64,000 nt of DNA from Paracoccus sp. MC1862. Its GTDB lineage: Bacteria > Pseudomonadota > Alphaproteobacteria > Rhodobacterales > Rhodobacteraceae. Of the stretch, positions 42,845 to 52,966 are shown one piece after another. How positions within the stretch are numbered: position 1 is the first letter of the stretch; every line of letters starts with the position of its first letter. Made by a program: the position numbers and the translations under genes. The notes under the pieces are model-generated. The model ran no database searches. It was not told where the DNA came from and saw only the letters and a program-made list of their open reading frames with translations. The DNA is taken from the NCBI RefSeq assembly GCF_016617715.1, contig NZ_CP067225.1, forward strand, positions 2,046,001 to 2,110,000. The letters are read 5' to 3'.

Positions 42845-44437
42845 ATGGCACCCAAGGTTCTGGTTTCCGACAAGCTTTCCGAAACCGCCGTCCAGATCTT
42901 CCGCGACCGCGGGGTCGAGGTCGACTATCTGCCCGACGTCGGCAAGGACAAGGAGAAGCTGGCCGAGATCATCGGCGATTATGACGGGCTGGCGATCCGC
43001 TCGGCCACCAAGGTCACGGAAAAGCTGCTGGAGCGCGCGACGAAGCTGAAGGTCATCGGCCGCGCGGGGATCGGCGTGGACAACGTGGATATCCCGGCCG
43101 CCTCGAAGAAGGGCGTGATCGTGATGAACACGCCCTTCGGCAACAGCGTCACCACCGCCGAGCACGCCATCGCACTGATGTTCGCGATCGCCCGGCAACT
43201 GCCCGAGGCGAGCGTATCAACTCATGCCGGCAAGTGGGAAAAGAACCGCTTCATGGGCGTGGAACTGTTCAACAAGACGCTGGGCGTGATCGGCGCGGGC
43301 AACATCGGCGGCATCGTGATCGACCGGGCACGGGGGCTGCACATGAAGGTGCTGGCTTACGACCCCTTCCTGTCGGAAGAGCGCGCCAAGGATCTGGGCG
43401 CGACCAAGGTCGAGCTGGACGAGCTGCTGGCCAAGGCCGACTTCATCACCCTGCACGTGCCCCTGACGGACAAGACCCGCAACATCCTGTCGGCGGAAAG
43501 CCTTTCCAGGACGAAGAAGGGCGTCCGCATCATCAACGCCGCCCGCGGCGGGCTGATCGACGAGGCGGCCTTGGCCGAGATGCTGAAGTCGGGCCATGTC
43601 GCGGGGGCGGCGCTGGACGTCTTCGCCGCCGAACCTGCCACGGAAAGCCCGCTGTTCGGTCTGCCGAATGTGGTCGTGACGCCGCATCTCGGCGCCTCAA
43701 CCACCGAGGCGCAGGAGAACGTGGCGCTGCAGGTGGCCGAGCAGATGGCCGACTACCTGCTGACGGGCGCGGTGCAGAACGCGCTGAACATGCCCTCGGT
43801 CACGGCCGAAGAGGCCGCCGTCATGGGACCGTGGATCAAGCTGGCGGGGCACCTGGGCGCCTTTGTCGGCCAGATGACGGACGAGCCGATCGCGGCGGTG
43901 AACATCCTCTACGACGGCGTGGCCTCGGAGATGAACCTTCACGCCCTGAACGCGGCGGTGATCGCAGGCGTGATGAAGGCCGCGAACCCGGACGTGAACA
44001 TGGTCTCGGCCCCCGTCATGGCGAAGGAGCGGGGCATCCACATCGCCACCACGACCCAGGACAAGTCGGGCGTCTATGACGGCTACATCAAGGTCACGAT
44101 GGTGTCGGGCGACCGGGAGCGGTCCATCGCCGGCACGGTCTTCAGCGACCACAAGCCGCGCTTCATCCAGATTCGCGGCATCAACGTCGATGCCGAGATC
44201 GGCGAACATATGATGTACACCCGCAACAAGGACGTGCCGGGCGTCATCGGGGCCTTGGGAATGACGCTGGGCGGACTGGGCGTCAACATGGCGAACTTCT
44301 CGCTGGGCCGAGCGGCTAACGGCGGCGATGCCATCGCCATCACCTATCTGGACGAGCCGCTGCGCGACAACGTCCGCGAGGCGCTGCTGGCCACCGGCAA
44401 GTTCATCCAGGTCCGCCCGCTGCGCTTCGAGGTCTGA
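42845..44437 (+). CDS. serA: D-3-phosphoglycerate dehydrogenase SerA
   Basis: First step of serine synthesis. 530 residues: NAD-binding domain with GVIGAGNIGGIVIDRA, catalytic NAARGGLIDEAAL and VVTPHLGASTTEAQENVA (His), then an intervening domain and a C-terminal ACT domain (HMMYTRNKDVPGVIGALGMT), i.e. the long type 1 form that may be serine-inhibited. ATG 42845 is preceded by AGGAGC. Pairs with serC; serB is on the other side of the prophage. Confidence 0.96.
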   Translation: MAPKVLVSDKLSETAVQIFRDRGVEVDYLPDVGKDKEKLAEIIGDYDGLAIRSATKVTEKLLERATKLKVIGRAGIGVDNVDIPAASKKGVIVMNTPFGNSVTTAEHAIALMFAIARQLPEASVSTHAGKWEKNRFMGVELFNKTLGVIGAGNIGGIVIDRARGLHMKVLAYDPFLSEERAKDLGATKVELDELLAKADFITLHVPLTDKTRNILSAESLSRTKKGVRIINAARGGLIDEAALAEMLKSGHVAGAALDVFAAEPATESPLFGLPNVVVTPHLGASTTEAQENVALQVAEQMADYLLTGAVQNALNMPSVTAEEAAVMGPWIKLAGHLGAFVGQMTDEPIAAVNILYDGVASEMNLHALNAAVIAGVMKAANPDVNMVSAPVMAKERGIHIATTTQDKSGVYDGYIKVTMVSGDRERSIAGTVFSDHKPRFIQIRGINVDAEIGEHMMYTRNKDVPGVIGALGMTLGGLGVNMANFSLGRAANGGDAIAITYLDEPLRDNVREALLATGKFIQVRPLRFEV

Positions 44438-44491
44438 CGGAACCTCCTCCCCGGCCGCCTTGTTGGCCGGGGGATCCCTTGGGAGCGGTTC

Positions 44492-45214
44492 ATGCGCATC
44501 TATGCCATCGGCGACATCCACGGCCAGCTTGAACGGCTGCGCGAGGCGCATGACCGGATCGAACGGGACGGCGGCGCGGATGCGCCGGTCATCCATCTGG
44601 GCGACCTGATCGACAAGGGACCGGAATCGCGCGGGGTCGTCGAGTTGCTGATGGACGGGCAAGTACAGGGCCGGAAGTGGATCGTGCTGAAGGGCAACCA
44701 CGACCGGGCGCTGCCGAACTTCCTGCGCGACCCACGCTGGATCGACCCGCGCGCCGCCGACCAGAAGGACTGGATCTCCCGCGATGTCGGGGCCGAGGCG
44801 GCGCTGGCCTCTTACGGAGTAGCGGATGCGGGCCACCGGCCGCTGGACGAAGTCCATGCCGAGGCGGTCGCTGCGGTGCCGCCCGATCACGCCCGCTGGC
44901 TGCTGGGACTGCCGGCGTGGTATCTCGGCAGCCACGCCCTCTTCGTACATGCCGGCATCCGGCCCGGCATCGACCTGCGCGCGCAGGCCGAGGATGACCT
45001 GTTGTGGATCAGGAAGCCCTTTCACGACGACAGGCGTGACCATGGCGCGCTGGTCGTGCATGGGCATACGCCGGTCCGGCGCCCGACCCACTATGGCAAC
45101 CGCGTCAACATCGACACCGGCGCGGGCGACGGCGGGCCGCTAACTGCCATACGGCTGGACGAAGGGGGGCTGTGGGTCCTCGATGACACAGGAGCCAGCC
45201 CGCTCACCCCATGA
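44492..45214 (+). CDS. Metallophosphoesterase (PP2A-like serine/threonine phosphatase)
   Basis: 240 residues with all calcineurin-type motifs: YAIGDIHGQLERL (GDxHG), VIHLGDLIDKGPESRGV (GDxxDRG variant), VLKGNHDRAL (GNHD), LFVHAGI and VVHGHTP. The substrate is unknown; candidates are phosphoproteins or diadenosine polyphosphates. Not adjacent to a kinase. A short GC-rich palindrome (44449-44472) separates it from serA. Confidence 0.9.
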   Translation: MRIYAIGDIHGQLERLREAHDRIERDGGADAPVIHLGDLIDKGPESRGVVELLMDGQVQGRKWIVLKGNHDRALPNFLRDPRWIDPRAADQKDWISRDVGAEAALASYGVADAGHRPLDEVHAEAVAAVPPDHARWLLGLPAWYLGSHALFVHAGIRPGIDLRAQAEDDLLWIRKPFHDDRRDHGALVVHGHTPVRRPTHYGNRVNIDTGAGDGGPLTAIRLDEGGLWVLDDTGASPLTP

Positions 45215-45330
45215 CCCGACGGCATGGTGGCAGTTCTACGACATTTGATATAAGGTTGAGGCGCGCGACGATTTACTCGCGACGGTGCTCGCGTTAAGAC
45301 ATCCAGGCACACAGGAACCGGGAAAACCGG

Positions 45331-45651
45331 ATGCGACTTGCGAAATACAACATCGGGCAGGTGGTCCGTCACCGTGAGCACCCCTTCCGCGGGGTGGTCT
45401 TTGACGTGGACCCGCAGTTCTCGAACACCGAGGAATGGTATCAATCCATCCCTGAGGATTGCCGTCCCTCCAGGGACCAGCCCTACTATCACCTTTATGC
45501 CGAGACCGAGGCGACCTATTACGTCGCCTATGTGTCCGAACAGAACCTGCTGCCCGACCCCTCGGGCGAGCCGCTGGAGCATCCCGAGTTGATCGCCCTT
45601 TTCGGCGAGTTCGAGAACGGCCGCTATCCGCTGCAGCACGGTCTGAACTGA
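45331..45651 (+). CDS. hspQ: Heat shock protein HspQ
   Basis: 106 residues with the HspQ/YccV signature FRGVVFDVDPQFSNTEEWYQ, DQPYYHLYAE and YVAYVSEQNLLPD. In enterobacteria it is a Lon specificity factor induced by heat. Upstream 116 bases (45215-45330) contain TTGATATAAGGTTGAGG, which may include its promoter, but no convincing RpoH box was found. Confidence 0.9.
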   Translation: MRLAKYNIGQVVRHREHPFRGVVFDVDPQFSNTEEWYQSIPEDCRPSRDQPYYHLYAETEATYYVAYVSEQNLLPDPSGEPLEHPELIALFGEFENGRYPLQHGLN

Positions 45652-45658
45652 TCCCCGC

Positions 45659-46408
45659 ATGGACCTGCATCTGATCGCGGCCCTCGTGGCGGCGGCCATT
45701 GCGGCCGGTTTCGTCGATGCGATCGCAGGGGGTGGCGGGCTTATCACGGTCCCGGCGCTGATGCTGGCGGGCCTGCCGCCGGACCAAGCGCTTGCGACGA
45801 ACAAGGTCCAGGGCAGCTTTGGCGCGGCCACCGCCGCGGCAAGCTATGCCCGCAGCGGTCTGGTGGATCTGCGGCGGCAGTTGCCGACGGCGGCGTTGGC
45901 CTTTGCCGCGGGCGGCGCGGGGGCGGCGTTGGTCAGTATCCTGCCGACTGATCTGCTGCGGATCTTCCTGCCGGTCATGCTGATCGGCATCGCCCTGTTC
46001 TTCGCACTGAAGCCGGGGCTGGACGATATCGACCGCAGGGCGCGGCTGACGCCCGCTGTGTTCGCGCTGACAGCGGTGCCGGCCATCGGCTTTTACGACG
46101 GACTGATCGGGCCGGGGGCGGGGGCGTTCTACATGCTCGCCTTCGTCACGCTGGGGGGCTTCGGCATCCTCAAGGCCACGGCGCATACGAAGCTGCTGAA
46201 CTTCGCTTCGAACATCGGCGGGCTGGCCGTCTTTGCCTTCGCCGGCAGTCCGTTGTGGATGATCGGACTGCTGATGGGCGCGGGGCAGATCCTCGGGGCC
46301 TGGATCGGGGCGAGGCTGGCGATGCGGGTGGGCGCGCGGGTCATCAAGCCGCTGCTGGTCGTCACCTCGACGGCGCTGGCGCTGCGGCTGCTGTGGCAGT
46401 TGGCCTGA
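45659..46408 (+). CDS. TauE/SafE (TSUP) family permease
   Basis: 249 residues, about eight membrane helices, with the family signatures GFVDAIAGGGGLITVPALML near the start and TNKVQGSFGAATAAASYARS; the second repeat has GFYDGLIGPGAGAFYMLAFV. Transports an organosulfur or sulfite-like anion in characterised members. It starts seven bases after hspQ. Confidence 0.9.
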   Translation: MDLHLIAALVAAAIAAGFVDAIAGGGGLITVPALMLAGLPPDQALATNKVQGSFGAATAAASYARSGLVDLRRQLPTAALAFAAGGAGAALVSILPTDLLRIFLPVMLIGIALFFALKPGLDDIDRRARLTPAVFALTAVPAIGFYDGLIGPGAGAFYMLAFVTLGGFGILKATAHTKLLNFASNIGGLAVFAFAGSPLWMIGLLMGAGQILGAWIGARLAMRVGARVIKPLLVVTSTALALRLLWQLA

Positions 46409-46417
46409 GCACCGCCG

Positions 46418-47410
46418 TCAGAACCCCGCGAATCCCTCTGCCAGCCGCCGCTCCGCGACCTCGGTTCCGCGCCAGTTGCGGATCGGGCCGGTCAGGTATT
46501 TGCCGACCGCCGGATGGTTGGCGTCCAGCAGACCATGATGGACCAGCAGCGCAGTGATGGCGGCCTCGGACCCCCGCGTGCCGCCATCCGTGACCTTCAG
46601 CGCGATGCCGAGGCCCCGTTCCGGCGCGATGGCGACAAAGACCGCCTCGGCCCCGGTCTTGACCGCGACGCGGCCACCCATGGCGCGCATCAGGTCGGTG
46701 CAGGCCCGCCCCTCGCCCGCGACAAGTTCGGGGTGCATTGCCATCGCGTCGGTCAGCCGCCGCATGGCGCGGCCGCGCCCGTCCCCCGCGGGCGAGGCAA
46801 AGCCCGCCATCGCCCGGGCCAGCCCAGCGATCGAAACCGCGAAGTTCGGGGCCGAGCAGCCGTCGATGCCGGTGCCCGCGACGTTTTCGCCCGTGACCTC
46901 CTCGGTCGCGGCACGGATGGCCTGCTGCAGCGGATGCTCGGGCAGGTGATATTCGACATCGCCCTTGTGGTGGCGGTTCCAGGTCAGGAAGCCCGCGTGC
47001 TTGCCCGAGCAGTTGTTGTGGAACTGGCAGGGCGCCTCGTCCGAGCAGGTCAGCCGCCGGTTTTCCGCCGCGTCCCAGGGCATATGCGTCCCGCAGCGCA
47101 GATCGCCCTCGGCCATCCCCAGCCCGTGCAGCCAGTCCCGCACCCCTTGGGCATGCATCCGCGCGCCGCTGTGCGAGGCGCAGGCCAGCGCCAGTTGCCG
47201 GGTCCCCAGGCCCGCCGCATCCGCCGCGCCGCTTTCCAGCAGGGGCAGCGCCTGGATCATCTTGCAGGAGGACCGCGGGAAGATCACCGCCCCGGGGTTG
47301 CCCCAAGCGGCGACCATGCCGCCACGGTCCCAGACGACCGCATGACCGCGGTGGACGCTTTCCCGCAGGCCGCCCCGCCAGAATTCGATCAGATCGACTG
47401 CCGCCATCAT
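46418..47410 (-). CDS. L-asparaginase II-like protein (COG4448)
   Basis: 330 residues. Conserved blocks are WGNPGAVIFPRSSCKMIQAL, CASHSGARMHAQGV, CQFHNNCSGKHAGFL and GIDGCSAPNFAVSI, the ReAV/RrAII-type (thermolabile) asparaginase family with Ser-Lys chemistry, unrelated to AnsA/AnsB. Predicted asparagine to aspartate plus ammonia. ATG 47410 (MMAAVDLIEFW) is preferred to the long frame starting at 47458. Confidence 0.85.
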   Translation of the reverse strand: MMAAVDLIEFWRGGLRESVHRGHAVVWDRGGMVAAWGNPGAVIFPRSSCKMIQALPLLESGAADAAGLGTRQLALACASHSGARMHAQGVRDWLHGLGMAEGDLRCGTHMPWDAAENRRLTCSDEAPCQFHNNCSGKHAGFLTWNRHHKGDVEYHLPEHPLQQAIRAATEEVTGENVAGTGIDGCSAPNFAVSIAGLARAMAGFASPAGDGRGRAMRRLTDAMAMHPELVAGEGRACTDLMRAMGGRVAVKTGAEAVFVAIAPERGLGIALKVTDGGTRGSEAAITALLVHHGLLDANHPAVGKYLTGPIRNWRGTEVAERRLAEGFAGF

Positions 47411-47554
47411 CCAGCCCTTTGACAAATGCGCGATTTCCGTCCGCAGGGGTTTTGCCATCCCTTGCTTTCCGGTTATCTAAGGCCCATCCGGTCGCAAGAC
47501 CACCGATCCGTGACAACCCGGGCCTTAACCGGGGCAGCAAGAGGGCACGAGAGC

Positions 47555-48076
47555 ATGACGAAACCCATCTTCAACCTCGGCCTTGTGGCCGCCGCGCTGA
47601 TGGCGGTTGCCGCCCCCGCGCTTGCGGCCGAGCCGAGGGTGCTGGGCAGCCAGGGGGACTGGACCGCGTTCATCGGCGACGACCCCAAGGAATGCTGGGC
47701 CGTTTCTCCGCCCAAGTCCACCCGCAACACCGATGCCGAGGGCAATCCGCGCGAGGTGACGCGCAGCGACATCCGCCTGTATGTCGCCTATCGCCCCGGC
47801 CAGAACGGCGAGGTATCGTTCCAGGGCGGCTATCCCTTTGCCCCCGATTCCACCGTGGACGTGAGCATCGGCGGACAGACATTCAAGCTGTTCACCGAGG
47901 GCGAGAACGCCTGGACCGGCTCGCCCGACGAGGATGCCAAGCTGATCAGCGCGCTGCGCGCAGGCTCCGAGGTGGTGGTCAAGGGCCGGTCCAGCCGTGG
48001 CACCAACACGGCGGACACCTTCTCGCTGTCGGGCATCACCGCGATGACGAACTCGGCGCGTGACAACTGCCGCTGA
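47555..48076 (+). CDS. Invasion associated locus B (IalB) family exported protein
   Basis: 173 residues. A signal peptide ([20 protein letters not shown], cleaved before AEPRV) is followed by the IalB fold with [18 protein letters not shown] and [20 protein letters not shown]. Two cysteines could form a disulfide. Periplasmic; despite the name, found in many free-living alphaproteobacteria. ATG 47555 marks the signal peptide start. Confidence 0.85.
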   Translation: MTKPIFNLGLVAAALMAVAAPALAAEPRVLGSQGDWTAFIGDDPKECWAVSPPKSTRNTDAEGNPREVTRSDIRLYVAYRPGQNGEVSFQGGYPFAPDSTVDVSIGGQTFKLFTEGENAWTGSPDEDAKLISALRAGSEVVVKGRSSRGTNTADTFSLSGITAMTNSARDNCR

Positions 48077-48173
48077 TCGCGGCTGCGTCCTTGCGTCCCT
48101 TGTGATATGGCCGGGGCCGCCCCATCTGGGTGCGGCCCCCTTTCTCTTTCCAACCCGCAGGGATTTTCCGCCC

Positions 48174-49373
48174 ATGACGACGCCTGTTCCCGAAGCCCGT
48201 GCCGATGCGCCGATCGTGCAGGATCTGCGGACGATCCCGCGCAGGCCGGAAGCCGGCGGGCGCGTCAACATCGTCGGGCTGACGCGCGAGCAGCTTCGCG
48301 CGGCGCTGGTCGAGGCGGGAACGCCCGAGCGGCAGGCGCGGATGCGCGTGGGCCAGATCTGGCAGTGGGTCTATCACTGGGGCCTGCGCGATTTCGGCGC
48401 GATGACGAATCTCGCCAAGGACTACCGCGCCTTTCTGGCGGAACGGTTCGAGATCGCCCTGCCCGAGGTCGTCACCCGCCAGATCAGCGGCGACGGCACC
48501 CGCAAGTACCTGCTGCGGATCGCAGGCGGGCATGAGGTCGAGACGGTCTATATCCCCGAGGAAGGCCGGGGCACGCTCTGCGTGTCGTCGCAGGTCGGCT
48601 GCACGCTGACCTGTTCCTTCTGCCACACGGGGACACAGAAACTGGTCCGCAACCTCACGACGGGCGAGATCGTCGGCCAGTTGATGGTCGTGCGCGACGA
48701 CCTGGGCGAATGGCCGGAACCCGGCGCGCCCAAGGACGAGACGCGGCTGGTCTCGAACCTGGTGCTGATGGGCATGGGCGAGCCGCTTTACAACTTCGAC
48801 AACGTGCGGGACGCGATGAAGGTGGTGATGGACGGCGAGGGGCTGTCGCTGTCGCGCCGCCGCATCACGCTGTCCACCTCGGGCGTCGTGCCCGAGATCG
48901 CGCGGACGGCCGAAGAGATCGGCTGCCAGCTTGCGGTCAGCTTCCACGCGACCACCAACCCGGTGCGGGACAGGCTGGTTCCGATCAACAAGCGCTGGAA
49001 CATCGACGAGCTGCTGGCTGCCCTGCGCGAATACCCGCGCCTGTCGAACAGCGAACGGATCACCTTTGAATATGTGATGCTCGATGGCGTGAACGACACC
49101 GATGAGGACGCGCGCCGCCTGATCCGGCTGATCCGCGGCATTCCGGCCAAGATCAACCTGATCCCCTTCAACGAATGGCCGGGCGCGCCCTACAAGCGGT
49201 CCTCGTGGGAGCGGATCGAGGCTTTCGCGGACATCATCTACAAGGCCGGCTACGCCTCGCCCATCCGCACGCCGCGAGGCGAGGACATCATGGCCGCCTG
49301 CGGGCAGTTGAAATCGGCCACGGAACGCGGCCGCAAGTCGGCGGCTCAGGTCGCGGCCGAGGCCGGGGTCTGA
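48174..49373 (+). CDS. rlmN: Dual-specificity rRNA/tRNA methyltransferase RlmN
   Basis: Radical-SAM enzyme that methylates C2 of A2503 in 23S rRNA and A37 of some tRNAs. 399 residues. The cluster motif is [11 protein letters not shown]; also [34 protein letters not shown] and the catalytic Cys in [11 protein letters not shown] 48174 lies in a run of weak spacing but begins the conserved N-terminus. The 3' end overlaps the convergent gene by 28 bases. Confidence 0.96.
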   Translation: MTTPVPEARADAPIVQDLRTIPRRPEAGGRVNIVGLTREQLRAALVEAGTPERQARMRVGQIWQWVYHWGLRDFGAMTNLAKDYRAFLAERFEIALPEVVTRQISGDGTRKYLLRIAGGHEVETVYIPEEGRGTLCVSSQVGCTLTCSFCHTGTQKLVRNLTTGEIVGQLMVVRDDLGEWPEPGAPKDETRLVSNLVLMGMGEPLYNFDNVRDAMKVVMDGEGLSLSRRRITLSTSGVVPEIARTAEEIGCQLAVSFHATTNPVRDRLVPINKRWNIDELLAALREYPRLSNSERITFEYVMLDGVNDTDEDARRLIRLIRGIPAKINLIPFNEWPGAPYKRSSWERIEAFADIIYKAGYASPIRTPRGEDIMAACGQLKSATERGRKSAAQVAAEAGV

Positions 49374-50470
49374 TCCAGACGCGCCGCGACCTCCTCGGCG
49401 ATCGCCAGCGATGAGGTCAGGCCGGGGCTTTCGATGCCGAAAAGGTTGACGAGGCCGACGATGCCATGGGCTTCCGGCCCGTCGATTCGGAAATCGGCGG
49501 CGGGCTCTCCGGGGCCGCTGATCTTGGGGCGGATGCCGCAATAGGTGGGGGCCAGCGCGCCTTCAGGCAGGCCGGGCCAGTAGCGGCGGATCTCGGATTC
49601 GAAATGCGCTTGACGGCCGGGGTTCACGCGGTAGTCGATGCCGTCGATCCACTCGACATCCGGCCCGAAGCGCATCGCGCCGCCGAGGTCCAGCGTCAGG
49701 TGGACCCCCAGCCCGCCCGGCTCGGGCACCGGATAGATCAGGCGAGAGAAGGCGGGCCTGCCCGGCACCGCGTAATAGCTGCCGCGCGCATAGCGGGTCA
49801 CGGGCACATGGGCCGGATCAAGCCCCTGCACCGCCTGCGCCACCTGCGAGGCCCAAAGCCCGGCCGCGTTCACCACGGCATCGGCGGCGAGGGTGAAGCG
49901 TTCCCCGGCAGCCTCTGTCTCGACGATAAAGCCCCTCTGCCCCGCCTCGATGCCGGTCACGCAGGTGCCGAGGGCAAGATGCGCGCCCGCCGCCTCGGTA
50001 TCCGCCAGCAGCGCGGCCATCAGGGCATGGCTGTCCACGATGCCGGTTTCCGGCGACAGAAGCGCCCCGTGGCAGGACAGCGCCGGCTCCAGCGCCATCG
50101 CCGCTGCCCCAGAGATCAGCGTCAGTTCGACGCCGTTCGACGCCGCGTGGCCCGCGATGCCTTCCAGCACGGCAAGTTGCTCGGGCGAGGTGGCGACGAT
50201 CAGCTTGCCGCAGCGACGGTGAGGCACGTTCTTCGCGGCCGCATAGTCGTAAAGGATCCCCCTGCCCTGCGCGCAGAGCCGCGCCTTGAGGCTGCCGGGG
50301 GCGTAGTAGATCCCCGCATGGATCACCTCGGAATTGCGGGAACTGGTCTCGGTGCCGATGGCTTCGGCCTTCTCGGCAATGACGACCTCGACCCCGCGCA
50401 GCGCCAGAGCCCGCGCAATGGCAAGCCCCACGACACCCGCGCCCACGACGATGCAGCCGACTCGATCCAT
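49346..50470 (-). CDS. FAD-dependent oxidoreductase, L-2-hydroxyglutarate oxidase-like
   Basis: 374 residues. The FAD-binding motif [20 protein letters not shown] at the N-terminus, [20 protein letters not shown] and the C-terminal [20 protein letters not shown] resemble LhgO/YgaF. Likely oxidises an alpha-hydroxy acid and passes electrons to the quinone pool. ATG 50470 is chosen; the frame extends to 50488. Confidence 0.85.
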   Translation of the reverse strand: MDRVGCIVVGAGVVGLAIARALALRGVEVVIAEKAEAIGTETSSRNSEVIHAGIYYAPGSLKARLCAQGRGILYDYAAAKNVPHRRCGKLIVATSPEQLAVLEGIAGHAASNGVELTLISGAAAMALEPALSCHGALLSPETGIVDSHALMAALLADTEAAGAHLALGTCVTGIEAGQRGFIVETEAAGERFTLAADAVVNAAGLWASQVAQAVQGLDPAHVPVTRYARGSYYAVPGRPAFSRLIYPVPEPGGLGVHLTLDLGGAMRFGPDVEWIDGIDYRVNPGRQAHFESEIRRYWPGLPEGALAPTYCGIRPKISGPGEPAADFRIDGPEAHGIVGLVNLFGIESPGLTSSLAIAEEVAARLDQTPASAAT

Positions 50471-50488
50471 TCCTGTCCCCGCTGACAC

Positions 50489-50515
50489 AAAAAAGCCCGC
50501 CCCCAGGGGCGGGCC
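50489..50515 (-). terminator. Rho-independent terminator after infC
   Basis: On the minus strand GCCCGCCCC, a TGG loop and GGGGCGGGC are followed by TTTTTT. It ends the infC transcript about 25 bases after its stop codon, in the gap before the FAD oxidoreductase. Confidence 0.85.
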
Positions 50516-50539
50516 GTTTATCCGCTATGATCCGCAGCC

Positions 50540-51079
50540 TCAGCGCGGCGCGATCATCATCACCATCTGCCGGCCTTCCAGCTTGGGCATGGATTCGACC
50601 TTGCCGGCCTCGCCCACCTCGTCGCGGACGCGATTCAGCAGTTCCATGCCAAGGTTCTGGTGGGCCATCTCGCGCCCACGAAAGCGCAGGGTCACCTTGA
50701 CCTTGTCGCCTTCCTCAAGGAACCGCTTCACCGACCGCATCTTGACGTCATAGTCATGGTCATCTGTTCCGGGGCGGAACTTGATTTCCTTGACCTCGAT
50801 CGTCTTCTGCTTCTTGCGCGCCTCGGCCTCGCGCTTCTGCTGCTCATACTTGAACTTGCCAAGGTCCATGATCTTGCAGACCGGCGGGACGGCGTTGGGC
50901 GAGATCTCGACAAGGTCGAGCCCCGCTTCCTGGGCAAGCGCCATGCCACGGGCGGGTGTCACCACTCCGACGTTTTCCCCGTCGGCGCCGATAAGGCGGA
51001 TTTCAGGCACCCGGATGCGATCATTCGTGCGCGGTCCGGTGTCACGGGTGGGCGGAGCGTTGTGGGGTCTGCGGGCTAT
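50540..51079 (-). CDS. infC: Translation initiation factor IF-3 with an apparent ATA start codon
   Basis: Binds the 30S subunit and policies start codon choice. Conserved core from [20 protein letters not shown] through [28 protein letters not shown] (positions 40-90) to the C-terminal [15 protein letters not shown]. No ATG or in-frame GTG gives the family length: ATA 51079, eight bases after AAGGA, gives 179 residues (E. coli IF-3 has 180), whereas GTG 51115 adds 12 unrelated residues. IF-3 genes commonly use rare starts for autoregulation. Confidence 0.85.
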   Translation of the reverse strand: MARRPHNAPPTRDTGPRTNDRIRVPEIRLIGADGENVGVVTPARGMALAQEAGLDLVEISPNAVPPVCKIMDLGKFKYEQQKREAEARKKQKTIEVKEIKFRPGTDDHDYDVKMRSVKRFLEEGDKVKVTLRFRGREMAHQNLGMELLNRVRDEVGEAGKVESMPKLEGRQMVMMIAPR

Positions 51080-51280
51080 GGGCGTGATCCTTGCATGGTT
51101 GAAGATTTCCTTCACGAAATAATCAACCGGCGGCACCGTTTCAACTGTCTTGAGGGCCCGCTCTGGCGATCGCGGCGGGTTTTCCCGTCCCCGACGCTGT
51201 GCGATAGAGTTCCGGGCCTTTGCCGGCGCGTCGATGTGCCGCAAACAGGTCCTGTGTGGGATTTCAGTGAGGTCTTGGGG

Positions 51281-51958
51281 ATGTCACGTCTTGCCGGCCT
51301 GATTCTCGTGCTGGCCGTCCTGCTGGGCGGCGCTTTCTTCTGGCAATGGCAGTCGCGCCAGCCCGCGGCGCCGGAAGCGGTGACGCCGGTCCCTGCCCCG
51401 GCCGCGCCCGGGGGTCAGGCTACCCCGCCGGGCCCTGCGGCAAGCGCCGCCGGGGATGCGGCCACGGCCGCAGGCAGCGCGGCGGATGCCGCGGCCGATG
51501 CCGCCGCCGTCGCGGCCGATGTGGCCGCCGAGGCCTCGAAGGCGGCCGAGGGCACTGCCATTCCGCCGCTGGACGATGCCGCGCGCCAAGCGCAGACGGC
51601 CGCCGAAGCCGCCATCCGGGCCGCCGCGGATGCGGCCGACGCCGCAGCCGAGGCCGATGCGGGGGCCGCCGCCCGCGATCCGCAGGACACCGCGACCGCC
51701 GCCGAGGCCGCCGGTTCGGCGGCGCGCGCGGCGGGGGCCGCGGTCAGCGACGCCACGGAAGCCGCCCGCGAAGCGATCGGGATCGACCGCCTGCTGACAC
51801 CCGAAGGCTTCAACGCCGAGAAGGTCGCCGCGCTGATCGACAACAGCAACCTCGACCCCGCCCAGCGGGAATCGCTGAAAACCATCGTCGCAGCCGCCTC
51901 CAGCAGCCCGGCGATGCTGCGATCCGCGCTGGAGCAGGTCCGCGCGGTGCTGCGGTGA
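51281..51958 (+). CDS. Ala-rich membrane-anchored hypothetical protein
   Basis: 225 residues. One N-terminal membrane helix ([19 protein letters not shown]) is followed by ~140 residues of Ala/Asp/Pro-rich low complexity with AADAA heptad-like repeats, then a compact C-terminal domain ([20 protein letters not shown], then [15 protein letters not shown]). Probably periplasmic. The stop overlaps the next GTG start. No family recognised. Confidence 0.7.
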   Translation: MSRLAGLILVLAVLLGGAFFWQWQSRQPAAPEAVTPVPAPAAPGGQATPPGPAASAAGDAATAAGSAADAAADAAAVAADVAAEASKAAEGTAIPPLDDAARQAQTAAEAAIRAAADAADAAAEADAGAAARDPQDTATAAEAAGSAARAAGAAVSDATEAAREAIGIDRLLTPEGFNAEKVAALIDNSNLDPAQRESLKTIVAAASSSPAMLRSALEQVRAVLR

Positions 51959-52941
51959 ACGACGCCACCCCCCATATCCGCCCCGACCCCAGCGATCCCC
52001 TGGGGCTGAAGGAGGTTGCCGAGGCCGCGCCGGCGCCCGCCCGGACCGAGGCCCCGGCCGCGCCACGGCGTCCCGTCCCGCTGGACGCCTTTCTGGCCAG
52101 TCCCGGCGATCACCTGCGTCGCGGTCCCATTGCCGTCATCCTGATCGAAGACCGCGTCGAGGTCGCGGCGACGCTGGCCCACCACATGACCCTAGGCTTC
52201 AGGAAGATCCTCGCGCTGTCGCCCGAACCCCTGCCGCCGTCCGACCTGCCCGACGATCCCAAGAGCCGGGTGCTGAATCTTCTGTTCGATGTTCGCGCCG
52301 GCGGCGCCCATATCCGGTCCGTCAATGCGGTGATCGCCGCCGTTCCCGCCGACACGTGGCTCTATTACGGCTACAACGCCGAGTTCCTGTTCTATCCCTT
52401 TTCGGAAACCCGCGCCGTGGGCGAGATGCTGGCCTTCCATGCCGAGGAACGCAGGCGGGGGATGCTGACCTATGTCATCGACCTTTATGCCCCCGACCTG
52501 GGCCGCTATCCGAACGCCGTCAGCATGGACGAGGCGATGTTCGACCGCACCGGCTATTACGCGCTGGGGCGGTCCGACCGTAGCGGGGGGGTCAAGGACC
52601 GGCAGCTCGACTTCTACGGCGGACTGCGCTGGCGGCTGGAGGAGCATCTGCCCTCCGACCGTCGCCGCATCGATCGCATCGCCTTGTTCCGAACCGAAAA
52701 GGACCTGCGGCTGCTGCCCGACCACCGGCTGTCGATCGAGGAATACAACACCTATGCCTGCCCCTGGCACAACAACCTGACGGCCGCGGTGGCGTCCTTC
52801 CGGGTGGCCAAGGCTTTGGCGCGCAACCCCGGCTCGCGCGAGCAGATCCGGGATTTCACCTGGCGCAACTCGGAACCCTTCCGCTGGACCTCGCAGCAGT
52901 TGATGGAGCAGGGGCTGATGGAACCGGGGCAGTGGTTCTGA
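51955..52941 (+). CDS. Uncharacterised protein, distant glycosyltransferase-like
   Basis: 328 residues. GTG 51955 overlaps the stop of the Ala-rich gene (GTGA), implying coupling. IAVILIEDRVEVAATLAHHM resembles the start of the GT2-like group seen at 6918-9136, and WLYYGYNAEFLFYPFSETRA sits where those have DxD (DPDEFLVYP), here without the Asp pair. Later LFRTEKDLRLLPDHR and NTYACPWHNNLTAAVASFRV look conserved. Function not established. Confidence 0.7.
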   Translation: MNDATPHIRPDPSDPLGLKEVAEAAPAPARTEAPAAPRRPVPLDAFLASPGDHLRRGPIAVILIEDRVEVAATLAHHMTLGFRKILALSPEPLPPSDLPDDPKSRVLNLLFDVRAGGAHIRSVNAVIAAVPADTWLYYGYNAEFLFYPFSETRAVGEMLAFHAEERRRGMLTYVIDLYAPDLGRYPNAVSMDEAMFDRTGYYALGRSDRSGGVKDRQLDFYGGLRWRLEEHLPSDRRRIDRIALFRTEKDLRLLPDHRLSIEEYNTYACPWHNNLTAAVASFRVAKALARNPGSREQIRDFTWRNSEPFRWTSQQLMEQGLMEPGQWF

Positions 52942-52966
52942 CGCGGGCCTGACGACAAGGGAAGGA

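Noticed and set aside
44449..44472. Terminator after serA
   Set aside because: CCCCGGCC/GGCCGGGG can pair but has no T-run, so it is not called as a terminator.
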